Positions 37,382 through 46,062 of a DNA stretch of 64,000 nt are shown here, piece after piece (within the stretch, counting starts at the first letter, position 1; every line of letters starts with the position of its first letter). The translations under genes and the position numbers were made by a program. This DNA is from Bacillota bacterium. Lineage in GTDB: Bacteria > Bacillota > Bacilli > Paenibacillales > UBA4045. Location: positions 206,913 through 270,912 of the forward strand of contig JAEZQY010000031.1 of the NCBI GenBank assembly GCA_023441055.1, written 5' to 3'. Below the pieces are notes generated by a model. That model was not told the DNA's origin. It made no database searches and saw only the letters and a program-made list of their open reading frames with translations.

Positions 37382-38242
37382 TTACTGGTTGCAGGCTGAG
37401 TTCCAAGCATCATAAAATGTATTAAGCGATTGATATCTATTCTTTCTATCATGATCCACGGCCAAGGAGGCTACTTCAAATAGATCCTTCCCAGCCTCCC
37501 ACTTGGTGAACGTACGATCAAGTTCGCCGCCAAGTAATGAAAATGCCATTGCACCCATATTAAATACATTAGTCACTTCATCAATATTAGCACCTAGCAT
37601 AAATTCCTCAGGCGACATAAATCTTGATGATCCCCATAACCTACCCATTGTGTTGATGAACGGTTTGTTACGATATAGGTCTATATCGCATATCTTGATT
37701 CGATTTCTTGAAAAATCATAGAGCAAACTTCCATCATAAAAATCAACTGCTACATAACCTTTATTTGCAACATTCAAATGAAAAGTATAAATATCGTCTA
37801 GCGATTTTAATCTTGTTTCAATAGATAGTTGTTTGTATCGAAAGTACGGCGAATGCGGATCATTATACTTTGCAGGAGGTGGGAATGACCAATGTGGATG
37901 GAGGCTTTCTCCATCGAACCAATCGAAAACGGCTACATAACCATTCGCTAATGAATAGTGATCGCACAATGAAATTAGGTGCGGATGTTTTAATTTTTTA
38001 TATAATTCAACTGCATATTGCAATTGAATTATTGCCTCTTGGGTATCTCCATTGAAATTAGATGTTTTTGCCCCAGCATACTTTACAAATTTCTTCTCAT
38101 CATTGTTTCGTATTCCAAAAGAGATATTACCCGAATCTTGCTGGTCAAACACAGTAAATACTTCGCCCATCTCATTTAACCATTCGAAGTCATGTGGTTC
38201 TTGTAATTTAAATGAGACACTTTGAATATTTAGTTCTATCAT
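37382..38242 (-). CDS. Protein kinase-like protein
   Basis: The 286 residues look like an Hanks-type kinase fold: a VFDQQDSGNISFGIR nucleotide loop, KFVKYAGAKTSNF with a candidate catalytic lysine, LKHPHLISLCDHY, FDWFDGESL hinge, VAVDFYDGSLLYD (catalytic loop variant) and KICDIDLY (a DFG-like DID). The usual HRD motif is not seen, so activity is uncertain. Its ATG overlaps the stop region of the membrane gene upstream. Confidence 0.75.
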   Translation of the reverse strand: MIELNIQSVSFKLQEPHDFEWLNEMGEVFTVFDQQDSGNISFGIRNNDEKKFVKYAGAKTSNFNGDTQEAIIQLQYAVELYKKLKHPHLISLCDHYSLANGYVAVFDWFDGESLHPHWSFPPPAKYNDPHSPYFRYKQLSIETRLKSLDDIYTFHLNVANKGYVAVDFYDGSLLYDFSRNRIKICDIDLYRNKPFINTMGRLWGSSRFMSPEEFMLGANIDEVTNVFNMGAMAFSLLGGELDRTFTKWEAGKDLFEVASLAVDHDRKNRYQSLNTFYDAWNSACNQ

Positions 38243-38515
38243 TTAATCATTCCTTTGGTTTCGCAACAGACTTCTTATTCCGTAATACAATGCAGTAAAT
38301 GAGACAAAGAATAAAATATACAATAACAAGGTATTATCAGATTGAATTCCAAATGTCGTTCTCGAATTTAAGACTGTTATGGAATCATAGTCATTAGTTA
38401 TCTTTGGCATATATTCCTTAGTTAAAATAAATCCCTGCAGACTTCTCCACCCAATGCCAATTATGATTAATAAGATCGATACAATTATGGATTCAATTAA
38501 TAATCGTTTATTCAT
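38243..38515 (-). CDS. Hypothetical two-helix membrane protein
   Basis: Membrane segments at IESIIVSILLIIIGIGW and LLLYILFFVSFTALYYGI flank a short extracytoplasmic part. The gene abuts the kinase-like gene and may form a pair with it. GTG at 38524 or ATG at 38515 follow GGAGG. Confidence 0.6.
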   Translation of the reverse strand: MNKRLLIESIIVSILLIIIGIGWRSLQGFILTKEYMPKITNDYDSITVLNSRTTFGIQSDNTLLLYILFFVSFTALYYGIRSLLRNQRND

Positions 38516-38557
38516 CTTAAACACTATCCTCCAGTCAAAATAGAGTAGAAATATAAA

Positions 38558-38602
38558 GGACCGAAGCAGCTTGTCTGCCGATGCGTGACCACATAGTTAT
38601 CG
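38558..38602 (-). repeat. attC-like site, remnant (R'' half)
   Basis: GGACCGAAGCAGCTTGTC and GATGCGTGACCACATAG followed by GTTATCG correspond to the right third of the full repeat, with several point changes. This is the leftmost clear trace of the repeat. Confidence 0.75.
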
Positions 38603-38765
38603 GATGCCCTAGACTTCGTTATGTTACTTCCATTATATCCTCTTTCATGTATTTTACTAGTTTTTGTTATCTGATCCAACTCCGAACGCCTTCATTTTCT
38701 TTTGCTGAGAATTACTCGAGTTCTTTAAGTTACACACCAAATGAAGCAGCTTTTTACCGGCACCT

Positions 38766-38806
38766 AAATAAATAATCCAAGCTGCATCGCTGCTGCTTGG
38801 ATTATC
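38766..38806 (-). terminator. Hairpin terminator between repeat remnants
   Basis: ATAATCCAAGC and GCTTGGATTAT form an 11-bp stem followed on the minus strand by a T-rich stretch (TATTTATTTAGG). Confidence 0.6.
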
Positions 38807-38832
38807 AATAGAGCATATACTATTATTTATTA

Positions 38833-38915
38833 GTGTTCCGGCATATGCTTCCTCGACTTTACTACCGGGACCGAAGCAGCTGACCGTCGATTCGTGAAGA
38901 CATTGCTGTTCCTGG
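38833..38915 (-). repeat. attC-like site, remnant
   Basis: GTTCCGGCATATGCTTCCTC, ACCGGGACCGAAGCAGCT and TTCGTGAAGACATTG match the right half of the repeat with about one change in eight bases. The terminal GTTA is degraded to GCTG. Confidence 0.7.
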
Positions 38916-38965
38916 CATCATCGATCTGAATACAATTCGCCCTTAGTTTTTTGTGATTATTCGGA

Positions 38966-39127
38966 TTACACCTCTGTTAATACTAGTATTTCACCGTTGT
39001 TTGTATTAATTTCGACAATCATTTTATTACCGAAAGGATATGTAGCCGTTACAGTCCAAACATCAAATTTTATAGATATGGTATTCAGGAATCCCAACAA
39101 ATGATCAATAGTTTTAATAATTGTTGA
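38966..39127 (-). pseudogene. 3' fragment of an unidentified gene
   Basis: An open frame without a start reads TIIKTIDHLLGFLNTISIKF, then DVWTVTATYPFGNKMIVEI, and ends GEILVLTEV at the stop at 38966. The protein-like composition suggests the end of a gene whose 5' part was lost when the next cassette was placed or deleted. Confidence 0.5.
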
Positions 39128-39742
39128 TTACATGCCCTCAACTGGTAAGTGTTCCTGTGATGCAAAATAATCAATTGTATAATTCTCACTATCATAAATC
39201 AGTTTAGTAATCGAACATTCAGAGACTAGATTGCTTTGTTCAGGTATAAAATAAGGATGAAACCTATTTAATACATCCTCAGGAAACGAATTCGCCAGAT
39301 AATCCGTTATTAATCCTCCGTGAGTAACGATCACAATATTACTACCGGACGGATACTCTTTTATTAGATCTGCTAACAATGATGATAGTCTTTCGCATGC
39401 ACGCCTAGCAGAATCACCAACAGGTGGTATATAGTCAGGTTCACGTGTACATCTGTCCCACATCTGGACAAATTCTTGAAAGGATTGCCCTGGTAAGTCC
39501 CCCCAGTTAGCGCGTTCTCTCAAACGACTATCGACTTTTGGTTTTGATTGTGTTTCTTCTGCAATAATGTCTGCGGTTTCTTTAGCTCTTCGGAGTGGGC
39601 TTGAAACTATTGCGGTTATTGGTATAGTACTAAGATGATGAGCTGTTGCTTGTGCTTGTTTAATCCCTATCGAGGTAATAGGAACATCTCCGATTGCTTT
39701 TTCCTTTATGGCATGCCTTACTAGAAAGAAATTTATACTCAT
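39128..39742 (-). CDS. Histidine phosphatase family protein
   Basis: LVRHAIKEK holds the catalytic RH(A) motif, SSPLRRAKETADII the second Arg and VTHGGLITDYL the second His. This 204-residue protein of the phosphoglycerate mutase-like superfamily probably dephosphorylates a small metabolite. GGAGG precedes the ATG. A mini remnant of the repeat lies just upstream at 39799. Confidence 0.88.
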   Translation of the reverse strand: MSINFFLVRHAIKEKAIGDVPITSIGIKQAQATAHHLSTIPITAIVSSPLRRAKETADIIAEETQSKPKVDSRLRERANWGDLPGQSFQEFVQMWDRCTREPDYIPPVGDSARRACERLSSLLADLIKEYPSGSNIVIVTHGGLITDYLANSFPEDVLNRFHPYFIPEQSNLVSECSITKLIYDSENYTIDYFASQEHLPVEGM

Positions 39743-39798
39743 GCATCAAATCCTCCGTGTGAGTTATCGACGTTGCATTTGGTTTAAGCGCTGATTCC

Positions 39799-39831
39799 CT
39801 ATAACGTCTCCGTGTTCATACATTGTTAGGA
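39799..39831 (-). repeat. attC-like site, internally deleted to the outer arms
   Basis: CTATAACGTCTCCGTGTTCA is joined directly to ACATTGTTAGGA: only the two ends of the repeat are left, with about 140 bases gone. The stop codon of the VanZ-like gene lies inside the right arm. Confidence 0.8.
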
Positions 39832-40262
39832 GATGCCGCCTCTTCTTGATTGCACCCGTAAAGCAATTGTTCTATTTATTCCATATCCGATAAAGAATCC
39901 GATTGAATTAAGTATAAGATCATCTATGTCAAGGCTGCCTCGCCTAGATAATAATTGAATAAGTTCTAATATAAACAGACCACATAAAAACACAATAAAT
40001 ATAGTATGTAATTTTTTCTTGAGAATAACTGGCATTAGGATTCCGAATGGAATGAATACCCCTATATTCCCGATTAGATTTATAATCGCAGTCTTTCTAC
40101 TAATATTGCTGAATTGTAGAAAGTGGCTTATTGTAGAAAAGGGTTTTAGATTGTACATATATTCGGGTTGCTGAGTTCTACCAAACCCAAACATCATCCA
40201 GTAACACAATAGAAGTAAGTAACAATCAGGTAAATTACAAGCTTTCTGATATATCCCTTCAT
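39826..40262 (-). pseudogene. VanZ-like protein, probable N-terminal frameshift
   Basis: The main frame gives MMFGFGRTQQPEY, LIGNIGVFIPFGIL and RRGSLDIDDLILNSIGFFIGY, clear VanZ features. The natural beginning is in a different frame: after GGGAGG the ATG at 40262 reads MKGYIRKLVIYLIVTYFYCV and then hits a stop. A one-base shift around 40200 would join the two into a normal protein. A longer frame without the shift has a poor N-terminus, so I take it as broken. Confidence 0.6.
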
Positions 40263-40273
40263 TGATCCTCCCA

Positions 40274-40594
40274 TCATTTTGATTTCCACATTCGATATAG
40301 TCCAATAACTAAAATGCTGAAAGCAATAATTTCAATTATTCGAGGAATTATGCTAAACCAAGCTACTAATTCTCCAACCGTTATTCCCATTGGAGGAGCA
40401 GTACTACCTTCAGCAAATGAATCTATGTAACTACTGATAAAAAGAGGATAGATATAAGATGATATCGTATGAACAAGTAAGATGAGAAAGAAATAATAGC
40501 CTGCTGTAAAGGAATGTTTTCTACATTGTATAAGTCCAAGTATAAACAATCCTAAAAGTATTACTGCGACTAATATACTAACTAGAGTAAACAA
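40274..40594 (-). CDS. Small membrane protein, paralogue of 30408-30734
   Basis: The 106-109 residues have three or four membrane segments with CRKHSFTAGYYFFLILLV and a VLVIGLYRM-like ending. TTG at 40594 has GAGGAG 8 bases upstream; the GTG at 40603 is too close to it. The gene directly precedes the VanZ-like gene, 12 bases from its start. Confidence 0.65.
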   Translation of the reverse strand: MFTLVSILVAVILLGLFILGLIQCRKHSFTAGYYFFLILLVHTISSYIYPLFISSYIDSFAEGSTAPPMGITVGELVAWFSIIPRIIEIIAFSILVIGLYRMWKSK

Positions 40595-40638
40595 TAAATT
40601 CACTCCTCGTATTCATGTGTGTGCTCTTAAATATTACT

Positions 40639-41118
40639 TTAATCGAGTTTTAGATATTCCTTTAATGGATGCACATGATGTTGATCGTGCCATATAAAGT
40701 CCTTTAAGTATTGAGGGATATAGAATACGTTCCCATCACCATCTATATATTCCTGATCGACTACTTCCTTTGATAATGTTCGGATTCCATTAATGATTCT
40801 CTCACGATAATAGATTGCCTCTTCAATTAATTCATCGGTTGTGATGGTTCTTGCATAAGTAATTGCTTTGCTATTAAAACCATCATAGTTTAAGTGTTTG
40901 AGTGTTAGCTTTTCACCACCGACAATCTTATTAATTGCTTCCTCATAAAAATACTTATCCCACAACATGATATGACAGATGATATCCTTTATTGTCCATT
41001 TACCTTGTTCAATACTTGAATTCCAGGTTTCCTGATTTAGTCCTTTTATGGATTCTAGAAAATCAAACCATTCCCCAAATAGTTCCAATAGATTTTCCAA
41101 CTCATTTGTCATAGTCAT
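40639..41118 (-). CDS. DinB/DfsB-like protein
   Basis: The 159 residues form a DinB-like helical bundle with GKWTIKDIICHIMLWDKYF (first His) and LKDFIWHDQHHVHPLKEYL (C-terminal histidines). ClbS/DfsB-like members detoxify or act as putative thiol transferases. AAGGGATG precedes the ATG. Confidence 0.82.
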   Translation of the reverse strand: MTMTNELENLLELFGEWFDFLESIKGLNQETWNSSIEQGKWTIKDIICHIMLWDKYFYEEAINKIVGGEKLTLKHLNYDGFNSKAITYARTITTDELIEEAIYYRERIINGIRTLSKEVVDQEYIDGDGNVFYIPQYLKDFIWHDQHHVHPLKEYLKLD

Positions 41119-41155
41119 GACATCCCTTTACTCTATATTGTTTTTCAAACTGCAA

Positions 41156-41515
41156 TTATCTTAGATAATAGTCTTTTATTTCTATCCTGTTCCCCTCCGG
41201 ATCAATAATCACTCCAATTGTACCCCAATTAAATTTATGTACTTGTATACAAATTCCTCGTTTTTCGAATTCTTCAATGGTTTCATCAAAGTCTTGCACT
41301 TCAATTCTTATTACTGTTGGATTTTGTGCCCTTGTTTTTTCAGTTACACTTGCTTTTCCATTGTCCTCAATCATTAGGTAACTTCCACCAAACTCTAATT
41401 TAGATAGTCCTTCTTTTCTTTCTCGAATATTAAGACCAAGTTTATCAGTATAGAACTTTACATTCTCTTCGTATTTCTCCAGGAATAGAATGAAGCCAGT
41501 TTCGACTATTTTCAT
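41156..41515 (-). CDS. VOC family protein
   Basis: The 119-residue protein starts IVETGFILFLEKYEENVKFY and ends WGTIGVIIDPEGNRIEI, a single-module VOC protein of the lactoylglutathione lyase type. GGGAG precedes the ATG. Confidence 0.86.
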   Translation of the reverse strand: MKIVETGFILFLEKYEENVKFYTDKLGLNIRERKEGLSKLEFGGSYLMIEDNGKASVTEKTRAQNPTVIRIEVQDFDETIEEFEKRGICIQVHKFNWGTIGVIIDPEGNRIEIKDYYLR

Positions 41516-41547
41516 TATAAATCTCCCATCATATTTAGAATTGTCCT

Positions 41548-41847
41548 TTATGGTTTTAAATTAATCTCTTCGAAATGTTCGACCAATGGAAACGGATCAT
41601 AAAAATGATGTAGTAAGTCCTTCCAATCTTGATACTCACTAGATTCTCTAAATCCTATAGTATGGTCTTCGAGTGTTTCCCATCGGACCAGTAATATATA
41701 CTTATTCTTATCCTCTATGCATTTATGTAATTCATGATTTATATAGCCATTCATCTTAGAAATAACATCTGATGCTATCTTAAAATTGTCTTCAAAGTCT
41801 TTAATCAATCCAGGTTTTACTTGTAACATAGCAACTTCAAGTATCAT
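41548..41847 (-). CDS. Antibiotic biosynthesis monooxygenase (ABM) domain protein
   Basis: The 99 residues contain EVAMLQVKPGLIKDFEDNF, YILLVRWETLEDH and FRESSEYQDWKDLLHHF, the dimeric ferredoxin-like ABM fold (YgiN-like). AAGGACA precedes the ATG. Confidence 0.84.
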   Translation of the reverse strand: MILEVAMLQVKPGLIKDFEDNFKIASDVISKMNGYINHELHKCIEDKNKYILLVRWETLEDHTIGFRESSEYQDWKDLLHHFYDPFPLVEHFEEINLKP

Positions 41848-41899
41848 AGTTATTGTCCTTTGTTTTATTTGGTTTTATATATTGCACGAATTGAAGAAA

Positions 41900-41995
41900 T
41901 CGTTTCCGTGTTCTTCGTGCCTTTGAGACACTAATCCTCCCATTTATACCACCTCCATCCTCCGATGCGATTAGTCGGTCCGGAAGAATCCTGGC
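41900..41995 (-). repeat. attC-like site, strongly degraded remnant
   Basis: ATCGTTTCCGTGTTC near 41903 and CCTCCGATGCGATTAGTC near 41960 recall the left arm and the inner CCGCGATGCGG...stem of the repeat, with loss of both terminal boxes. Confidence 0.45.
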
Positions 41996-42025
41996 AATCA
42001 ATTCCCTTCAGATTGTCATTCATCC

Positions 42026-42571
42026 TTATTTTCTTTCTTTCAATCTTCTATTAATGATTATCATCGATGTACATAGTAGTACCACAACTGCAATTGTACC
42101 TAAGATCCAAGTCTCTTTATTGTATTCAAATGAAAGGGTTACTATTTCAGTTGGTTCATTTCCTGGGCCAAGTAATTCAAGGTCTTCCTTTCCATTCAAG
42201 ATATCTGTTGATCTGCCACAATTCATCACATAGTAATTATCACCGTTCTTATATGAATAAAGTAAATATTCCCTTCCTATCTCAAATTCAAACTGACAGC
42301 TTGACCAAGATGTATAAACTATACTTTGTGATTCATTTATCCCTTTCCATATCTTATCCACTTCGATTAACACAGCATTATAAGTTTCACCATTTACTTT
42401 AGCCTTCTTGATGTTTTTTACTTTTCCAGAGAATACTGCATCAGATTTCTCTAATCCTTCAATTGCATTCTCCGGAATATAACAATTACATGCAGAAACA
42501 CTTACTGGATTTGCAATGAATATGATTTGTGACAATAATACACCTATAATTAATTTTAAAACCAACTTCAT
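42026..42571 (-). CDS. Secreted NTR/TIMP-like domain protein with C-terminal anchor
   Basis: A signal peptide ends near SVSACNCYIP, and the CNC cluster at the start of the mature protein, VFSGKVKNI and WSSCQFEFEIGREYLLYSY, resemble netrin-like (TIMP) domains of bacterial proteins. A final membrane helix (TIAVVVLLCTSMIIIN) anchors it. GGAGG precedes the ATG. The function is unknown. Confidence 0.65.
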   Translation of the reverse strand: MKLVLKLIIGVLLSQIIFIANPVSVSACNCYIPENAIEGLEKSDAVFSGKVKNIKKAKVNGETYNAVLIEVDKIWKGINESQSIVYTSWSSCQFEFEIGREYLLYSYKNGDNYYVMNCGRSTDILNGKEDLELLGPGNEPTEIVTLSFEYNKETWILGTIAVVVLLCTSMIIINRRLKERK

Positions 42572-42600
42572 TGAGCTGCCTCCGATCGTATAGCCTGTAT

Positions 42601-43170
42601 CTATTTTTCGTTCTCTATAAATTCTTCCTTTGTTAAACCAAAAAGAATAAGATCATGGTATTTCCCGTTTGTATATATAACTTTTCGACGTACTCCTTCT
42701 TGAACACACCCAAGTTTTCTCATCATTTCTGCTGAAGGTTCATTTCCTTCAAGCACATAATCGTTAAACTTGTTTAGACGTCGTTCAAAAAAGGCATATC
42801 TTAATAAAATTCTAGTAGCTCTTGTACCATACCCTTTACCTCGGTGATCCTGATCAATTTGTATTCCAATACTGAAAGTACCGTTTCTTTCATCAATGTT
42901 ATTTAGGTTTATTCCTCCAATGTTCTCACCTTTCAGATTTTCAATAGTAAACATAATTCGTCCATTTCCAGATGAAAAATCAGAGAATGTTTCGATAAAC
43001 TTCTTTGCCTCTGCAATTGTCGGTGGCAGTTCAACTGCACATTCTAATAATCGTCTTGCAGTTGTATCAAATCGATTATAGTAATGACCTTCCCAGTCTT
43101 CAGGCTCAATTGCACGCAATCGCACTTCATCATCTTGCCAAAAATAATTGGTATAGTTAATTTCTTTCAT
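42601..43170 (-). CDS. GNAT acetyltransferase, RimJ/RimL type
   Basis: RLRAIEPEDWEGHYYNRFD at the N-terminus, SIGIQIDQDHRGKGYGTRAT in the middle and EGNEPSAEMMRKLGCVQEG at the end are typical. The ATG at 43170 has a run of seven G five bases upstream. Confidence 0.88.
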   Translation of the reverse strand: MKEINYTNYFWQDDEVRLRAIEPEDWEGHYYNRFDTTARRLLECAVELPPTIAEAKKFIETFSDFSSGNGRIMFTIENLKGENIGGINLNNIDERNGTFSIGIQIDQDHRGKGYGTRATRILLRYAFFERRLNKFNDYVLEGNEPSAEMMRKLGCVQEGVRRKVIYTNGKYHDLILFGLTKEEFIENEK

Positions 43171-43229
43171 CTTTACCCCCCCCAATAATTAATCCGCTTC
43201 TTGTACCTAATATGGTTTCCGTTGGTTAC

Positions 43230-43375
43230 GCCTAACGTTTCCGTGTTCACGAGGTCCATTCACCCTAAACTGCCGGAACTACCAACTATTTCGATCAGCT
43301 AGCCGCGATGCGTTGGATGAATGGATTTGTCCGCTGAGTTCGTCTCCCTGCACCTGAGTTACTTCGGACTCGAAT
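43230..43375 (-). repeat. attC-like site, partial
   Basis: Intact left box GCCTAAC, CGTTTCCGTGTTCACGA, CCATTCACCCTAA with TTGGATGAATGG as its pairing partner, then a TGTCCGCTGAG stretch. The right third (CGTGAACACATTGTTA) is lost. Confidence 0.75.
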
Positions 43376-43399
43376 ATACTTCACTTTTGCCATCTTCGA

Positions 43400-44119
43400 T
43401 TATGCTTTCTTCTTCCATAGAGATGTCCATAAAAAAGGAACTCCGAAAAACTTGTCTTGTTCATCCATTACATTCATTTGTCGTAATTCTATGCATTCAA
43501 AATAATCCTCTAGCAAGTATCTGATTTTTTCTTCAGTAAAGGCCAATCCGCCCTTCGTCGTCTTCTCCTCATAAACATCCCAGTCTGTCATCTCAAATTG
43601 GGGCCCACCAATTTCTCCATACCCCGAAGCGAAACAAGTTATTCCAAAATAACCATTTGGCTTTAATCCATTGAAAATCATTTCTATGTATTGAATTCTT
43701 CTGTGCGGTAGTATTCCATGCATGCATCCAGAATCATATATAAAGTCATATTCCAGATAAGGTTTTAAATCAAATACTGATTGGCATTTAAAATTTATGT
43801 CAAGTCCTGCTTCATCTGCCCGTTCTCTAGCCCATTTTATAGCTACATCCGAAATATCATACGCATCGACTACAAATCCATTGCGTGATAAATAGATTGC
43901 ATTTCTCCCTGGTCCGCATCCAAGTTCCATTGCCTTTCCTTTTCGAATAACTCCCCTTTCGATGTACGATGCAAGATTCTCATCTGGCTTAAGTTTAAAA
44001 AAGGGAACCGGCCTTTGCCGGTCTGAATAGAATGGATCCCAGAACTGATTAGATGGTCTGAATTGTGAATCTAACATCTCTAACAATTGATCGAGATTCT
44101 TAATTGTTTTATCCCTCAT
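43400..44119 (-). CDS. Class I SAM-dependent methyltransferase
   Basis: Motif I is AMELGCGPGRNAIYL (about residue 62), with VDAYDISDVAIKWA and FIYDSGCMHGILPHR. The 239-residue size and FWDPFYSDRQRPVPFF N-terminus match TehB-like/thiopurine-like transferases of Firmicutes. GGGGGG precedes the ATG. Confidence 0.88.
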   Translation of the reverse strand: MRDKTIKNLDQLLEMLDSQFRPSNQFWDPFYSDRQRPVPFFKLKPDENLASYIERGVIRKGKAMELGCGPGRNAIYLSRNGFVVDAYDISDVAIKWARERADEAGLDINFKCQSVFDLKPYLEYDFIYDSGCMHGILPHRRIQYIEMIFNGLKPNGYFGITCFASGYGEIGGPQFEMTDWDVYEEKTTKGGLAFTEEKIRYLLEDYFECIELRQMNVMDEQDKFFGVPFLWTSLWKKKA

Positions 44120-44170
44120 TAAAATCCCCCCAATATAATCATTGCTTCAATACTTCTCCTACTTTTTTTT

Positions 44171-44217
44171 CTGGATCGGGTCGGCTTGTCCGCCGATGCG
44201 TGAACACATTGTTATTA
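44171..44217 (-). repeat. attC-like site, right-end remnant
   Basis: GGCTTGTCCGCCGATGCG, TGAACACATT and GTTATTA are identical to the right end of complete copies, while the left two thirds are missing. Confidence 0.85.
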
Positions 44218-44251
44218 GATGTAGCCAACTTCCTGAATGACAATCAAAAAG

Positions 44252-44797
44252 CTATCTAGCCGTATAATAATTATCTGCTGTGAATATGGCGTGATTCCAA
44301 AACTTCGTACCTTGACAAATCACAAATCGATCAAACCATATTTCAAAATTCATTTGTAAAGCCCTACTTTGAGTAAACTGCTCAATATGCTCTTTAACAA
44401 ATAAATAGTTCTTCTCTCCGGTATCATAACGTTTTAAATCGATAAAGATATTTTCTTGATAAAAGTATCCTATCTTTAAGTATCCGTCAGATGGTTCTTC
44501 ATATGTGTTTTGGAAGATCTCTCGAAGTCCGTATAAATAATTCTCACCGCCATAAAAAGGATGATCAAATAGCCTACACCCATTGCTTAATCGTAGGAAA
44601 GCGACATAGTCGTCTGGCAGTCTATATCCTATTTGATTAGAGAAATCGACTAGTTCTTCTTCAGATATTGGATCATAAAAAGTACATGTAGCTTCTGAGA
44701 TATATCCTTCTTCAAGCTGCAAAATCAGGACATTATTGTTCGTTTCTAATCTTTTCTTAAGAGAAAAGAAGGTCTTCGAAATAATTGATTCTTCCAT
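44252..44797 (-). CDS. SMI1/KNR4 family protein
   Basis: The 181 residues contain PISEEELVDFSNQIGYRLPDDYVAFLRLSNG, the SUKH signature, with YLYGLREIF after it. SUKH proteins often serve as immunity proteins to polymorphic toxins, but no toxin is adjacent. GGGGGGG precedes the ATG. Confidence 0.85.
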   Translation of the reverse strand: MEESIISKTFFSLKKRLETNNNVLILQLEEGYISEATCTFYDPISEEELVDFSNQIGYRLPDDYVAFLRLSNGCRLFDHPFYGGENYLYGLREIFQNTYEEPSDGYLKIGYFYQENIFIDLKRYDTGEKNYLFVKEHIEQFTQSRALQMNFEIWFDRFVICQGTKFWNHAIFTADNYYTAR

Positions 44798-44862
44798 GAT
44801 TGCCCCCCCAACGTATTATTACCGAGTCGATTACAAGGACTTCATTATTTTATCTTCCACTT

Positions 44863-45009
44863 TCATTTAATTGTATTTAACCGCTTTCTATAAAAGTGTG
44901 TTGAGTATTGAAAAACTACTGAACATAAACTTCCGTAGAAAACGAAGATTATCAATTCTCTATTAAAGAGACCAACATCAAAGATATTTCCTTCAGAGAT
45001 AAAGTACAT
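44863..45009 (-). CDS. Possible 48-residue membrane peptide or gene fragment
   Basis: An ATG frame contains one hydrophobic stretch (ELIIFVFYGSLCSVVF) and ends RKRLNTIK. No ribosome binding site is seen, so it may be the remainder of a decayed gene. The rest of 44798-45086 holds nothing I recognise. Confidence 0.25.
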   Translation of the reverse strand: MYFISEGNIFDVGLFNRELIIFVFYGSLCSVVFQYSTHFYRKRLNTIK

Positions 45010-45086
45010 TTGATTTGTTTTTTATTCTCTTCATTAAATACTTCCACCTCCGATAATTTAGAGGTTGTTGGTTCTTCTTCGATTAC

Positions 45087-45980
45087 TCACTCATACTCAA
45101 TCATCATTTCATTAACATAGACTGCCGTGCCAGTTATCCATATATCCATATCCTGCTCACTCTTTGCTACATTCACAAGTACTCTTCCATCTCTATTGAT
45201 TTCTTGCCCTTGTTCAACAATAAATTCAACTTCATTTAGATCGCTATTTATATAGGTTGAATAATACGCACCCAATACTCCAGATGCCGTTCCCGTAACC
45301 GGATCTTCCAAAGTCCCTGAATAAGGTGAAGAAAAATGCCGTGCATGCATGAATGCTTCTTTATCATGTGTTTCTAAACAGAACGGATGTAGAGAAGCCT
45401 TCGGATTTTCAGTTAAGATATCTGGAAACAGTTTGTTATCAGGTTTCATGTTGTCGAAAGCATGTAATCTTTTTATAGGCACCAATAACGTCCATGTCCC
45501 CGTACTTCCATATACAATTGGTTTTGATAAATCCAAATCGTCCATCTTTAGACCGATCGATTCGGCTAGCTGTTCAATGTTCCCGTTAAACGGCAAAAAG
45601 CGAGGAATGTCTTGCTTCATCTTAATTGTTAACAAGTTATTATAGTTCGATTCAAATCTAACCGGCAGGACACCAATATTCGTTTCAATATTAATTGCTT
45701 CTTTGTCTGTTAAGAAACCTCGTGACTTTAAACAATACAATGACGCAATTGTTGCATGACCACACAAATTTATCTCGTGGCCAGGGGTAAAATACTTTAA
45801 TCTTAGATCGCCTAGTGTAGATTTCAAAACGAAAACTGTCTCGTTAAACCCAACTGAATATGCGATTTTCTGCATATCCTCTTCTACTATAGAATCAGCT
45901 TCCAATACAACTCCGGCTGGATTACCTTTGTTAGGTGCTGTTGAAAATGCATCATAATGATAAACTTTGATTTTTCTCAT
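45087..45980 (-). CDS. PhzF family isomerase
   Basis: The 297 residues show KVYHYDAFSTAPNKGNPAGVV at the start, GFNETVFVL with the catalytic Glu (SVGFNETV), LCGHATIA and DPVTGTASGVLGAY. The fold is that of PhzF/diaminopimelate epimerase-like enzymes; the substrate is unknown. Confidence 0.9.
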   Translation of the reverse strand: MRKIKVYHYDAFSTAPNKGNPAGVVLEADSIVEEDMQKIAYSVGFNETVFVLKSTLGDLRLKYFTPGHEINLCGHATIASLYCLKSRGFLTDKEAINIETNIGVLPVRFESNYNNLLTIKMKQDIPRFLPFNGNIEQLAESIGLKMDDLDLSKPIVYGSTGTWTLLVPIKRLHAFDNMKPDNKLFPDILTENPKASLHPFCLETHDKEAFMHARHFSSPYSGTLEDPVTGTASGVLGAYYSTYINSDLNEVEFIVEQGQEINRDGRVLVNVAKSEQDMDIWITGTAVYVNEMMIEYE

Positions 45981-46017
45981 CTTCTACTCACTTTCAATAT
46001 AGTATTTAGCTAGTTTC

Positions 46018-46062
46018 CTCTAACGTTTCCGAGATCACTATATCCATACACCCTAAACTGAC
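46018..46062 (-). repeat. attC-like site, left-end remnant
   Basis: CTCTAACGTTTCCGAGATCA and CCATACACCCTAAACTG match the left arm and inner stem strand. The right part is lost, and the GNAT stop lies directly after it. Confidence 0.7.
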
